From NCBI RefSeq assembly GCF_027924965.1, contig NZ_AP027056.1, forward strand, positions 558,001 to 622,000: a DNA stretch of 64,000 bases. Direction: 5' to 3'. How positions within the stretch are numbered: the stretch's first letter is position 1; each line of letters begins with the position of its first letter. The position numbers and the translations under genes were made by a program. The stretch comes from Limnohabitans sp. TEGF004. Its GTDB lineage: Bacteria; Pseudomonadota; Gammaproteobacteria; Burkholderiales; Burkholderiaceae_C. Positions 51,081-59,596 of the stretch are shown here, piece after piece. The notes beneath the pieces were generated by a model that was given only the letters and a program-made list of their open reading frames with translations, searched no databases and was not told the DNA's origin.

Positions 51081-51914
51081 TTGACCTCTTTCAACGTCAT
51101 CGGTTGCGGCCGCGTGGGTCAAACCCTCGCGGCCTTGTTACATCAGCACACCCAAGTGCAGGTGCAAGACCTGTATTCGCGCAGCTTCAGCAGCGCCGAG
51201 CAAGCGGCACAGTTTGTGGGTGCAGGCAAGCCCGTGGCCGAGCTGGCCCACATGCGCGCCGCCGACGTGTGGCTGCTCAGCGTGCCGGATGCCCAAGTAG
51301 GCGCAGCCGCGCAGGCCTTGGCCGACGCGCAGGGCGCTCAGCTGGCTGGCGCACTCGTGTTTCACAACAGCGGCTTTTTAAGCGCCGCCGAGCTGCAGCC
51401 CGTGCAAGCCTTGGGCTGCCATGTGGCCAGCGCACATCCGGTGTTGAACTTTGCTTCTCCTGAAACAGGCGTGCGCCAATTTGCAGGCACACCTTGCGGC
51501 TTAGAGGGCGATGCCCCAGCGTTGGCTTGGCTGCACACCGCGCTTAGCGCCATTGGTGGGCGTTGCTTTGAGATTGCCAGTGCAGACAAACCGCTGTATC
51601 ACGCAGCCGCGGTGTTTAGCAGCAACTTCACCGTGGTGTTGCAAGGCATCGCCCAAGACGCTTGGCAAAGTGCAGGCGTGCCGCCCGAGCTGATGCGCCC
51701 ACTGACCGAGGCGCTACTCAAAAGCACGGTGGACAACGTGCTGGCCATGGGCCCCGCGCAGGCCCTAACTGGCCCAGCCGCCCGTGGCGACACCGCTGTG
51801 GTGCAGGCTCAGGGCGAAGTGGTGAAGCGCTGGAACGCGCCAGCGGGTGACGTGTACAAAACCCTCAGCGAGCTGGCAGCCCAGCTCAAAAAACACGGCA
51901 AAACCCGCATTTAA
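51081..51914 (+). CDS. Rossmann-like and DUF2520 domain protein
   Basis: The 277-residue protein has an N-terminal Rossmann domain (FNVIGCGRVGQTLAALL) and a C-terminal helical DUF2520 domain (LYHAAAVFSSNFTVVLQGIAQ, then LTGPAARGDTAVVQAQ). The fold resembles ketopantoate reductase and pyrroline-5-carboxylate reductase; the substrate is unknown. The only plausible start is TTG at 51081, immediately after the dcd stop, which predicts weak coupled translation. Confidence 0.8.
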   Translation: MTSFNVIGCGRVGQTLAALLHQHTQVQVQDLYSRSFSSAEQAAQFVGAGKPVAELAHMRAADVWLLSVPDAQVGAAAQALADAQGAQLAGALVFHNSGFLSAAELQPVQALGCHVASAHPVLNFASPETGVRQFAGTPCGLEGDAPALAWLHTALSAIGGRCFEIASADKPLYHAAAVFSSNFTVVLQGIAQDAWQSAGVPPELMRPLTEALLKSTVDNVLAMGPAQALTGPAARGDTAVVQAQGEVVKRWNAPAGDVYKTLSELAAQLKKHGKTRI

Positions 51915-51951
51915 GGCGCACCCGCCCACAATGCGACAATATGCCCCAGAC

Positions 51952-53427
51952 ATGACGACCTCTTTTTCTAATTTGCAGCTGGCCCCCGCGCTGGCACGTG
52001 CCGTAGCCGAAATGGGCTACGAATCCATGACCCCCATCCAAGCCCAGGCCATTCCCGTGGTTCTGACCGGCCAAGACGTGATGGGCGCCGCGCAAACCGG
52101 CACCGGCAAAACCGCAGCGTTCTCGCTGCCACTGCTGCAACGTTTGCTCAAACACGAAAACAGCTCCACCTCGCCCGCACGTCACCCCGTGCGCGCTTTG
52201 GTGCTGTTGCCCACCCGCGAGCTGGCCGACCAAGTGGCCCAGCAAATCAAACAATACGCCGTGCACACCAACCTGCGCAGCATGGTGGTGTTTGGCGGCA
52301 TGGACATGAAGCCCCAAACCATCGAGCTGAAAAAGGGCGTCGAAGTTTTGGTGGCCACGCCCGGCCGTTTGCTAGACCACATCGAAGCCAAGAACGTGGT
52401 GCTCAACCAAGTGGAATACGTGGTGCTCGACGAAGCCGACCGCATGTTGGACATCGGCTTCTTGCCAGACCTGCAACGCATCCTGAGCCACTTGCCCAAG
52501 ACGCGCACCACGCTGTTGTTCTCGGCCACGTTCTCCACCGAGATCAAACGCTTGGCTGGCAGCTATTTGCAAAACCCCGTCACCATTGAAGTGGCGCGTC
52601 CCAATGAGACCGCCGCCACCATCACGCAGCAGTTTTACAGCGTGAGCGTGGACGACAAGTACAACGCCTTGCGCCACCTCATCAAAGCCAACGACATGAA
52701 GCAAGCCTTTGTGTTTTGCAACAGCAAACTTGGCTGCGCCCGGTTGGCCCGCTCTCTAGAGCGTGACGGTTTTCGCACCAGCGCCTTGCACGGCGACAAG
52801 AGCCAAGACGAACGCCTGAAAGCCCTCGAAGGCTTCAAAAAAGGCGAAGTCGATTTGCTCGTCTGTACCGATGTGGCCGCACGTGGCTTGGACATCAAAG
52901 ACGTGCCAGCGGTGTTCAACTTTGACATCCCCTTCAACGCCGAAGACTATGTGCACCGCATTGGCCGCACAGGCCGCGCCGGTGCTTTGGGCAAAGCCAT
53001 CAGCTTTGTGTCGGGCAGCGACCAACGCTTGGTGGGCGACATTGAGAAATTGCTCAAGACCAAGATAACGTTAGAAACCGTGAGCGTGGAGCAAGACCGC
53101 TTGCGTGAGCGTCGTGAGCCACGCAATGATTCACGCGAATCTCGCGGTGATGCACCTCGCGGCGAGCGTTCAGAGTCTTCCAGTCGTCCTCGCGAAGGCT
53201 ATGCCCCGCGCGATGCACGCCCCCGCGAGCAAGACAGCCGCCGCAGCCGCGAAGTGGGCTACGTGCCCGCACCGCGTATCAAGAACGACCCGTTCTTTGA
53301 CAAGCCCTACGAAGCACCTGTGCGCAGCGCAGAGGCCGCAGCACCTGCCGCACCCGACCCACTGCGCAAGTCGGCCAACATCAAGCCCAAGCGGGTGATG
53401 GCGGCTTTGTTCAAGTCCACCACTTAA
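51952..53427 (+). CDS. rhlE: DEAD-box RNA helicase (RhlE type)
   Basis: This 491-residue SF2 helicase has the Q motif (FSNLQLAPALARAVAEMGYESMTPIQAQAIP), Walker A AQTGTGKTAAF, PTRELADQV, DEAD in VLDEADRMLD, SAT in LFSATFS, and the C-terminal HRIGRTGRAG. A C-terminal tail of about 90 residues is rich in Arg, Ser and acidic residues (RERREPRNDSRESRGDAPR) and likely binds RNA without a fixed fold. The end KPKRVMAALF is typical of RhlE proteins of Burkholderiales. The start is the ATG at 51952; an ATG at 51931 is also possible. A terminator follows. Confidence 0.92.
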   Translation: MTTSFSNLQLAPALARAVAEMGYESMTPIQAQAIPVVLTGQDVMGAAQTGTGKTAAFSLPLLQRLLKHENSSTSPARHPVRALVLLPTRELADQVAQQIKQYAVHTNLRSMVVFGGMDMKPQTIELKKGVEVLVATPGRLLDHIEAKNVVLNQVEYVVLDEADRMLDIGFLPDLQRILSHLPKTRTTLLFSATFSTEIKRLAGSYLQNPVTIEVARPNETAATITQQFYSVSVDDKYNALRHLIKANDMKQAFVFCNSKLGCARLARSLERDGFRTSALHGDKSQDERLKALEGFKKGEVDLLVCTDVAARGLDIKDVPAVFNFDIPFNAEDYVHRIGRTGRAGALGKAISFVSGSDQRLVGDIEKLLKTKITLETVSVEQDRLRERREPRNDSRESRGDAPRGERSESSSRPREGYAPRDARPREQDSRRSREVGYVPAPRIKNDPFFDKPYEAPVRSAEAAAPAAPDPLRKSANIKPKRVMAALFKSTT

Positions 53428-53430
53428 AAA

Positions 53431-53458
53431 GAAAACGCGCTGATGGCGCGTTTTTTTT
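53431..53458 (+). terminator. Rho-independent terminator after rhlE
   Basis: ACGCGC (53435-53440) and GCGCGT (53446-53451) form the stem with a five-base loop, followed by eight T. It lies 8 bp after the helicase stop and before the antitoxin remnant. Confidence 0.88.
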
Positions 53459-53475
53459 GGTGCGAGGTGGGCAAA

Positions 53476-53688
53476 ATGAAAAGCATGAAAAAACTTAAAG
53501 CCGAACTACTGGCCAACCCTGCCGTTCGCCAAGCCTACGACGCACAAGCGCCTGAGTTTGAGCTGGCCCGTGAACTGATTGCAGCACGCACACAAGTGGG
53601 CCTCACACAAGGCGATGTGGCCGCACTCATGGGCACGACCCAAACCGACACATTCACGGCTAAGACATCAGTCCCAATTTGGGACTAA
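53476..53688 (+). pseudogene. Truncated XRE-family antitoxin (HTH cut mid-domain)
   Basis: The 70-residue frame starts like small XRE antitoxins (MKKLKAELLANPAVRQAYDAQAPEFELARELIAARTQVGLTQGDVAALMGTTQT). The sequence then departs at the recognition helix (DTFTAKTSVPIWD) and stops. Family members continue with a second half of the HTH and about 30 more residues. The loss seems to be a deletion or replacement fused to the promoter of the following higBA pair; the stop codon overlaps its operator. No toxin gene remains upstream, since the terminator of rhlE is 18 bp away. Confidence 0.6.
53670..53686. promoter_or_regulatory. higBA operator palindrome
   Basis: AGTCCCAATTTGGGACT is a perfect inverted repeat (8 bp arms around one base), 11 bp before the higB start. 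This is the normal place for HigA autorepression. The sequence before it (TTCACGG) and the TAAAAT after it could be -35 and -10 elements. Confidence 0.7.
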
Positions 53689-53697
53689 AATACCGTC

Positions 53698-54006
53698 ATG
53701 CGTGTCATTGCCGTATCCACTCTCAAGACATTTTGGGAAAAACCTGGGCGTACAGATTCAGAAGAGCCTTTGAAAACTTGGTACGGTGAGGCATGTCGCG
53801 CCGAATGGAAGTCCCCAGGCGATGTAAAAGCTCAATACGGAAACGCCAGCATTGTTGGCAACAACCGGATCGTGTTCAACATTGCAGGTAACAAATATCG
53901 GCTCATCGTCGCCTTTGCCTATCGCATGCAAATTGCCTACATCAAGTTTGTAGGCACCCATGCCGAGTACGACAAAGTCGATGCGGCCACAGTGGATCAG
54001 TCGTGA
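53698..54006 (+). CDS. higB: HigB-type mRNA interferase toxin
   Basis: This 102-residue RelE/HigB-superfamily toxin has the HigB pattern: MRVIAVSTLKTFWEKPGRTDSEEPLKTWYGEACRAEW at the start, GNNRIVFNIAGNKYRLIVAFAYRMQIAYIKFVGTHAEYDKV at the end. The catalytic basic/His residues are expected in KYRL and GTHAEYDK. It cleaves mRNA at the ribosome. The toxin precedes the antitoxin and overlaps it, the unusual order that defines higBA. Confidence 0.92.
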   Translation: MRVIAVSTLKTFWEKPGRTDSEEPLKTWYGEACRAEWKSPGDVKAQYGNASIVGNNRIVFNIAGNKYRLIVAFAYRMQIAYIKFVGTHAEYDKVDAATVDQS

Positions 54007-54023
54007 GCGTCAAGGAAAACATC

Positions 54024-54413
54024 ATGGAAATCACACCCATCCGTACAGAGAAAGACTACCGTGCAGCACTGCGCGTGGTGTCAACACTGGTGGATCAAGA
54101 TCCATCGCCTGACACGCCCGAAGGCGAACGCTTGGATGTGCTCTCTACCTTGATTGAGGCCTATGAGCGCAAGCACCACCCGATTGATTTGCCCGATCCG
54201 GTGGAAGCCATCAAGTTCCGTATGGACCAAGCAGGGCTGTCGGTGAAAGATCTGGAGCCCATGATTGGCCAGCCCAACCGTGTCTATGAAGTGCTCAACC
54301 ACAAACGTCCCCTTACGCTGCGCATGATCCGAAACTTGAACAAAGGCTTGGGTATCTCTGCCCAGGTTCTGATTGCGGAAAACGCCAACACGCCCCGATC
54401 AGCAGCGGCGTGA
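54024..54413 (+). CDS. higA: HigA-type antitoxin
   Basis: The 129-residue antitoxin has an N-terminal region EITPIRTEKDYRAALRVVSTLVDQDPSPDTPEGERLDVLSTLIEAYERKHHPI, the standard start of this HigA class, then an XRE HTH (IKFRMDQAGLSVKDLEPMIGQPNRVYEVLNHKRPLTLRMIRNL). I prefer the ATG at 54024, which has AAGGA about nine bases upstream; a GTG at 54003 overlapping the higB stop is the alternative. It neutralises HigB and represses the operon through the palindrome at 53670. Confidence 0.92.
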   Translation: MEITPIRTEKDYRAALRVVSTLVDQDPSPDTPEGERLDVLSTLIEAYERKHHPIDLPDPVEAIKFRMDQAGLSVKDLEPMIGQPNRVYEVLNHKRPLTLRMIRNLNKGLGISAQVLIAENANTPRSAAA

Positions 54414-54444
54414 TTGAACCGTATCGCTCCCTTTCCCATTCCCT

Positions 54445-56529
54445 TTGGCTGACCAAGACCCGATCCTCACCGCACCTTGCGCTGTTCAACACGATGTTCA
54501 ACGTGATGTTCAACATGAGTTACGCCATGTGCGTGCACTCATGCAGCTGGAGCAAAAGGAAGACCAGGCGCAGTTCAAGCTCAAAAATGCCAGTGCCAGC
54601 ATCAAAGAGCGGCGTCGGCGTGGCCTGACCTGGTACCCCGTGACCATCACCCAAGAAGACATTGGTTTTGGTGGCAAGGTGGTGTTGGAGCTAGAGCGCC
54701 CTGCACATCGGCAAGACCTGCATTTGTTTCAGGTGGGCAAGAATGCTTCGCTGTTCAGCAATACAGCAGGCCCATCGTCAGGCCATAAGGAATCTGACAG
54801 GCTCACGCTGAGCGGCGTTGTCACCAGCGTGCGGCGCAACAAGCTTGTGCTGACCACCACCAAAGAAGAACTGCCCGAGTGGGTGATGAACGGCAGCACG
54901 CTCAACGGCAGCACGCTGGGAATTGACCTCACCTTTGACGAGGTGAGCTACCGCGAGATGAACCAAGCCCTGAGCTCGGTCATGGCCGCACACGGCAACC
55001 GCTTGGCCGAACTGCGCGACGTTCTGCTGGGCGTCAGGCAAGCCAGCTTTCGCGAGCCCCAAGCCGACGACTTGTTTTACCCCAGTGCGCTCAACGACTC
55101 GCAGCTAGTGGCTGTGCGCCATGTGATCTCGGCGCAAGACGTGGCCATCATCCATGGCCCGCCCGGCACGGGCAAAACCACCACGCTGGTGCAAGCCATT
55201 TTGGAAACCATCCGGCGTGAGCGGCGCGTGCTGGTGTGTGCCCCCTCCAACACCGCCGTAGACCTGCTGACCGAAAAGCTGGCCGAGCGCGGTGTGAATG
55301 TGATCCGCATGGGCAACCCCAGCCGCGTGTCGGACCTGCTGCTTCAGCACACGCTCGATGCCGGTGTGATGGCCCACCCCAGCTACGCCAAGATGCACGC
55401 GATGCGCCAAACCGCTGAGCAGCACCGAGACACTGCCAGCGAGCATGTGCGCCACTTTGGTTTTGAAGAGCGACAGCACCGCCAATGGCTGCGCGAAGAG
55501 GCGCGCACGCTGCGCCAAGCCGCCGACGACTTAGAGCGCTTCATGACCGAGGACGTGCTCGAATCGGTGCAGGTCATCACCTGCACGCTGGTGGGTGCCA
55601 GCCACCGCCACATGCGCCACCTGAGCTTTGAGACCGTCTTCATTGACGAAGCCGCTCAGGCCTTGGAGCCGGGTTGCTGGATTCCCATTGCCAAGGGCCA
55701 GCGCATTGTGTTGGCGGGCGATCACCACCAACTGCCGCCCACTGTGAAAAGCGAACAAGCCGCCCGCGAAGGCCTGCGCGAAACCCTGTTTGAAAAGTGC
55801 ATTCAGCGCCAACCCAACACGGCCCGCATGCTGACTACGCAATACCGCATGCACGAGCAGATCATGGGCTTCAGCTCCGAGAAGTTTTATGGCGGCCAAC
55901 TGGTGCCGCACGCCAGCGTGCGCCACGCTGGCCTAGAGGCGTATGACCTGCGTTTTGCGCCCGACCTGCCGGTGGAGTTCATCGACACGGCGGGTTGCGG
56001 TTATCAAGAAGTGGCCATTCCTGAGAGCCGTTCAACCGCCAACCCCGAAGAAGCCCACTTGCTGCTGGAGCGGCTGGCGCAGCTGCTGGCGCCTTACGAC
56101 GCCGCCGAACACGACGAACACCAACACACCCCGCTGAGCATCGGCGTCATCGCACCGTACCGAGCCCAAATCAACTATTTGAAAGACGCCATCGAAGACA
56201 GCGAAGTGCTGAATGGTTTGCTGCAGCAACGCAGGCTCAGCGTGGGCACCGTCGATTCGTTTCAGGGCCAAGAGCGCGACATCATTGCCATCACCTTGAC
56301 GCGCAGCAACCCCCAAGGCGAGATCGGCTTTCTGTCTGACATCCGCCGCATGAACGTGGGCATGACCCGCGCACGGCGCAAGCTGTTGCTGGTGGGCGAT
56401 TCGACCACGCTTTGCAGGCATCCGTTTTTTGTGGAGTTGTTGGCTTATGTGAAGGGAGTGGGTGGCTATCGCACGGCGCATGAGATGGCCGAACTGGCAT
56501 TCCACCAAAGCGTTAAAGACGCCTCATAA
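54445..56529 (+). CDS. UPF1-like superfamily 1 DNA/RNA helicase (IGHMBP2 type)
   Basis: The helicase (up to 694 residues) has an N-terminal oligonucleotide-binding-like region (RRRRGLTWYPVTITQEDIGFGGKVVLELER), Walker A GPPGTGKTTTL, motif Ia CAPSNTAVDLL and DEAA in FIDEAAQALEPG. Motif III is LAGDHHQLPPTV, motif IV region TQYRMHEQIMGF, motif V GTVDSFQGQERDIIAITL and motif VI NVGMTRARRKLLLVG. A helical insert (about 320-370) follows motif Ia. The exact start is uncertain: the open frame begins with TTG at 54445, whereas the first in-frame ATG is 54541, inside what looks like conserved sequence. Three tandem 12-base repeats lie between. Bacterial members have unknown roles. Confidence 0.87.
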   Translation: MADQDPILTAPCAVQHDVQRDVQHELRHVRALMQLEQKEDQAQFKLKNASASIKERRRRGLTWYPVTITQEDIGFGGKVVLELERPAHRQDLHLFQVGKNASLFSNTAGPSSGHKESDRLTLSGVVTSVRRNKLVLTTTKEELPEWVMNGSTLNGSTLGIDLTFDEVSYREMNQALSSVMAAHGNRLAELRDVLLGVRQASFREPQADDLFYPSALNDSQLVAVRHVISAQDVAIIHGPPGTGKTTTLVQAILETIRRERRVLVCAPSNTAVDLLTEKLAERGVNVIRMGNPSRVSDLLLQHTLDAGVMAHPSYAKMHAMRQTAEQHRDTASEHVRHFGFEERQHRQWLREEARTLRQAADDLERFMTEDVLESVQVITCTLVGASHRHMRHLSFETVFIDEAAQALEPGCWIPIAKGQRIVLAGDHHQLPPTVKSEQAAREGLRETLFEKCIQRQPNTARMLTTQYRMHEQIMGFSSEKFYGGQLVPHASVRHAGLEAYDLRFAPDLPVEFIDTAGCGYQEVAIPESRSTANPEEAHLLLERLAQLLAPYDAAEHDEHQHTPLSIGVIAPYRAQINYLKDAIEDSEVLNGLLQQRRLSVGTVDSFQGQERDIIAITLTRSNPQGEIGFLSDIRRMNVGMTRARRKLLLVGDSTTLCRHPFFVELLAYVKGVGGYRTAHEMAELAFHQSVKDAS
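54483..54518 (+). repeat. Three tandem 12-base repeats at the 5' end of the helicase gene
   Basis: GTTCAACACGAT, GTTCAACGTGAT and GTTCAACATGAG follow one another and encode VQHD-VQRD-VQHE if translation starts at the TTG at 54445. They lie before the first in-frame ATG at 54541, so they may be leader rather than coding sequence. Confidence 0.5.
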
Positions 56530-56601
56530 CGCAGTGGACTTTCAACGGTGAAATTGACAGCGCAGGCCTGTGCTTGGGGCTATGGCCGCCAGGCTGTGTG
56601 G

Positions 56602-57459
56602 CTACGCCAACGGGTCCATGGTTTGTGGGCACTTCACGCTGACCCGCTGCCACGCAGGTGCATCGTTCACATTCACAAGCGTGTCTTTGGCTTCAAGCTT
56701 CGCCGCACTCAAGCACCCACCCCACACGCACCCATCGTCTAAGCACACCACATCTGCGCGGTCTTCAATGTGCACGGTAGACCAATGGCCAAAGGCCACG
56801 CGCACATGGGCCGTCAGTCGGCCCGGCACATCAAACCACGGCATCAAGTGCGCGGGGGCTTTGTCTGCGCTTTCTTTCACGCTGAAGTCCATCGCGCCCT
56901 GTGCATCGCAAAAGCGCAAGCGGGTGAGGGCGTTGACGATCACGCGCAAACGGTCTGCGCCCTCTAGGTCATCACGCCACACATTGGGCATGCCGCCATA
57001 CATCTGCGGCATGAAGTGCACCCAGTCGTCGCTGCGCAGCACGGCTTCTACTTCGCCAGCCAGCGCCATGGTTTGCTGTGCGGTCCACTGTGGCAGCACG
57101 CCTGCGTGCACCATCAGCAGGTTGTTCACACACAAGGCCATGTGTTGGTGGCGCAGCCAGTGCAGCAGCTCGGTGCTGTCGGAGGCGGTCAAGATGTCTT
57201 GGATGGTGTCTTGTTTGTTGGGCTTGCGCACGCCCTGCGACACAGCGAGTAAATGCAAATCGTGGTTGCCCAGCAAGCATTGCGCACTTGCCCCGAGGGC
57301 CATCAAGCGGCGCAGCACGCCCGCGTTATCAGGGCCACGGTTAACCAAGTCGCCCAGCAAATACAGCGTGTCGCGGCTGGGGGAGAACGCGATGTGCGTC
57401 AACAAACGTTCTAAGGCTTCGTCGCAGCCTTGTACGTCGCCAATCAAGTAAAGTGCCAT
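56602..57459 (-). CDS. apaH: Symmetrical bis(5'-nucleosyl)-tetraphosphatase ApaH
   Basis: This 285-residue metallophosphatase has the ApaH motifs YLIGDVQGCDEALERLL at the start, LGDLVNRGPDN, LGNHDLHLLAV and VHAGVLPQW. It hydrolyses Ap4A to two ADP and also decaps Np4-RNA. The start is the ATG at 57459; the open frame extends about 80 codons upstream into the divergent gene but lacks any family similarity. It is convergent with the helicase gene and divergent from the CorC-like gene, whose start is only 28 bp away. Confidence 0.95.
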   Translation of the reverse strand: MALYLIGDVQGCDEALERLLTHIAFSPSRDTLYLLGDLVNRGPDNAGVLRRLMALGASAQCLLGNHDLHLLAVSQGVRKPNKQDTIQDILTASDSTELLHWLRHQHMALCVNNLLMVHAGVLPQWTAQQTMALAGEVEAVLRSDDWVHFMPQMYGGMPNVWRDDLEGADRLRVIVNALTRLRFCDAQGAMDFSVKESADKAPAHLMPWFDVPGRLTAHVRVAFGHWSTVHIEDRADVVCLDDGCVWGGCLSAAKLEAKDTLVNVNDAPAWQRVSVKCPQTMDPLA

Positions 57460-57487
57460 GTGTTGATTGTCACTAATTAAATTCTCA

Positions 57488-58789
57488 ATGGATGTTCTGC
57501 TGATCGTTTTTCTCACGCTGCTCAACGGCGTGTTTGCCATGTCTGAGATGGCGCTGTCATCCAGCCGCAAAGCGCGTTTGGCAGCATTGGCCGAGAGTGG
57601 CGATACCGGTGCGCACGCCGCCCTGCGGCTGATGGAGCAGCCCACGCAGTTTTTGTCCACCGTGCAAATTGGCATCACGTCCATCGGTGTTCTCAACGGC
57701 ATCGTGGGTGAGGCGGCGTTCAGTGACGACTTTTCTTATTGGTTGCTGGTGCAAGGCGTGCCCGAGAGCTGGGCCGCTGGTTTGGCCACGGCCTTTGTGG
57801 TGACCATCATCACCTTCAGCACCATCTTGTTTGGCGAGCTGGTGCCCAAGCGCATTGGCCAGTTGTTTCCAGAGTCCGTGGCGTGTGTGGCGGCGCCCGT
57901 GATGTTGGCTTTGGCTACGTTGGCCAAGCCTTTTGTGTATTTGTTGTCGGCCAGCACCAGCGGCATGTTGAAGTTGTTGCGCGTGGATGTGCACGGCGCA
58001 CGCACGGTGACGGAAGAAGAAATTTCAGCCAGCTTGGTCGAAGGTGTGGATGCGGGCTTGATCGAGCAGCACGAACACCAAATGGTGCAAAACGTGTTCA
58101 ACCTGGATGAGCGTCCGCTCACCTCCATCATGGTGCATCGCTCGGACATCGAGTGGCTCGACGCCAAGCTGCTCGTGCCCCAAGCCTTGGCGCAAGTGGG
58201 CGCAAGCGGTGCGCACTCGTGGTACCCCGTGTGTCGTGGTGACCTCGACAACGTGGTGGGCGCGGTGAGTGTGTCTCAGCTCTTGCGCTTGCCACCTGGC
58301 ACCGACATGACGGTGGAGGCTTTGGCCAAGCCCGTGGCCTTTATTCCAGAAACTTTGAGTGGGTTGGATTTGCTAGAGCAGTTTCGCAAACCCGCCGAGC
58401 GCGCCACCGCGCACGGACGCATGGTGTTGGTGGTGGACGAATACGGCGTGGTGCACGGCTTGCTCACACCGCGCGATTTGTTGGAGGCCATCACGGGTGA
58501 GTTGCTTCAAGCCACGCCCACCGATGAGGCATGGGCCACACAGCGCGAAGACGGTTCTTGGCTGGTCGATGGTTTGATGCCCGTCACTGAATTCAAAGCG
58601 CGCCTGGGCATCAAAGAATTGCCAGACGAGGACCGTGGCATTTACAACACGGTGGCGGGCTTGGTGATGGCAATCTCTGGCGAGTTGCCCGCTGTTGGCG
58701 ATGTAGTGACTTTTGGCGAGTGGCGCTTTGAAGTGGTCGACCTCGATGGCCGACGCATTGACAAGCTGTTGGTGAGCCGTCTGACTTAA
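57488..58789 (+). CDS. CNNM/CorC-like membrane protein with DUF21, CBS pair and transporter-associated domain
   Basis: This 433-residue protein has an N-terminal DUF21 membrane domain (about 1-190: LLIVFLTLLNGVFAMSEMALSSSRKARLAALAESGD, TVQIGITSIGVLNGIVGEA, FGELVPKRIGQLFPE), a CBS pair (about 205-335) and a C-terminal CorC_HlyC domain (YNTVAGLVMAISGELPAVGDVVTFGEWRFEVVDLDGRRIDKLLV). Such proteins move or regulate Mg2+/Co2+; older annotation calls them hemolysins. The ATG at 57488 begins the first helix. Its stop is directly beside the stop of the convergent methyltransferase gene. Confidence 0.92.
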   Translation: MDVLLIVFLTLLNGVFAMSEMALSSSRKARLAALAESGDTGAHAALRLMEQPTQFLSTVQIGITSIGVLNGIVGEAAFSDDFSYWLLVQGVPESWAAGLATAFVVTIITFSTILFGELVPKRIGQLFPESVACVAAPVMLALATLAKPFVYLLSASTSGMLKLLRVDVHGARTVTEEEISASLVEGVDAGLIEQHEHQMVQNVFNLDERPLTSIMVHRSDIEWLDAKLLVPQALAQVGASGAHSWYPVCRGDLDNVVGAVSVSQLLRLPPGTDMTVEALAKPVAFIPETLSGLDLLEQFRKPAERATAHGRMVLVVDEYGVVHGLLTPRDLLEAITGELLQATPTDEAWATQREDGSWLVDGLMPVTEFKARLGIKELPDEDRGIYNTVAGLVMAISGELPAVGDVVTFGEWRFEVVDLDGRRIDKLLVSRLT

Positions 58790-59542
58790 TTAGCGACGCG
58801 CATCGCTGCGTCGGTTAAACGGCACTTGATACATCCACACTGGGCGGCCATCGCGGCAGGTGAGGATGGCGCTGGGAATCAGCTCTTGTGCTTCAAACTC
58901 TAAGCTCACCAGCCAAGCACCGCGGCGCAGTTCAGCCTCTGCTTTTTCCACAGCGCGGGGCATGCTTTCGGGGCGTTGAAACATGTAAACCATGTCAAAG
59001 CTGCGCCAGTCCACCAGCCAAATGTCGCCTTGGCGAATGCGCGCAAACGAGCAGCGCATGGCGCTGAGCACGCGCAATGGCCAGCTCATTTCGACGCCGT
59101 GCAGCTCGGCACGTGGAAACGCATCACGCAAAGCTAACAAACCGTCACCCATGCCACTGCCTGCATCTAAGATGCGCGCGCCTGCCGGCAGCACGATGTG
59201 TTGCTGCATTTCACGCAGCGCTTTTTTAGGGGTGGGGAACAGCGGTGCATCGCGCCATGCTTTGCGTGGGTAAACCAAAACGATCAAGCCCAACAAGAAT
59301 AGCCAGCCAATAGGCGGCACGTTCAGGGTCGATGAAGACGCCGCCATCGAGAGTGGAAAACCCAACACGATCAAGGCCTTACGCATGGGCGTGTGCGCCA
59401 AGGCGCTTAAAAAACCACCCAAACACGTGGCCGCAACGAAGGCAATGGCTTCACTCAGGCCCACCGCTTGCAAACCTTTGAAGATGAGCCAAGACGAACC
59501 CCAAGCGAGCAGGGCGGGAACGGGCCAAGTCATGAATTTCAT
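58790..59542 (-). CDS. Class I SAM-dependent methyltransferase with N-terminal membrane segments
   Basis: The 250-residue protein has three or four hydrophobic segments in the first 95 residues (VPALLAWGSSWLIFKGLQAVGL, SEAIAFVAATCLGGFLSAL, MRKALIVLGFPLSM, VPPIGWLFLLGLIVLVY). A methyltransferase domain follows with motif I ARILDAGSGMGDGLLALRDAFPRAELHGVEMS. A membrane-anchored methylase acting on an unknown target is likely. It abuts the CorC-like stop with no gap. Confidence 0.75.
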   Translation of the reverse strand: MKFMTWPVPALLAWGSSWLIFKGLQAVGLSEAIAFVAATCLGGFLSALAHTPMRKALIVLGFPLSMAASSSTLNVPPIGWLFLLGLIVLVYPRKAWRDAPLFPTPKKALREMQQHIVLPAGARILDAGSGMGDGLLALRDAFPRAELHGVEMSWPLRVLSAMRCSFARIRQGDIWLVDWRSFDMVYMFQRPESMPRAVEKAEAELRRGAWLVSLEFEAQELIPSAILTCRDGRPVWMYQVPFNRRSDARR

Positions 59543-59596
59543 GGGAGAGAATGATAGCCAACTTAAAATCTAGCCCTCATATTTGGAGACTTGTTC

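Noticed and set aside
54483..54518. Short tandem repeats as a CRISPR-like array
   Set aside because: Only three 12-base units without spacers; a simple tandem duplication.
53476..56529. Antitoxin remnant, higBA and UPF1-like helicase as one new defence system
   Set aside because: No nuclease or other partner is present, spacing and starts do not show coupling, and neighbours are housekeeping genes. The pieces are better described separately.
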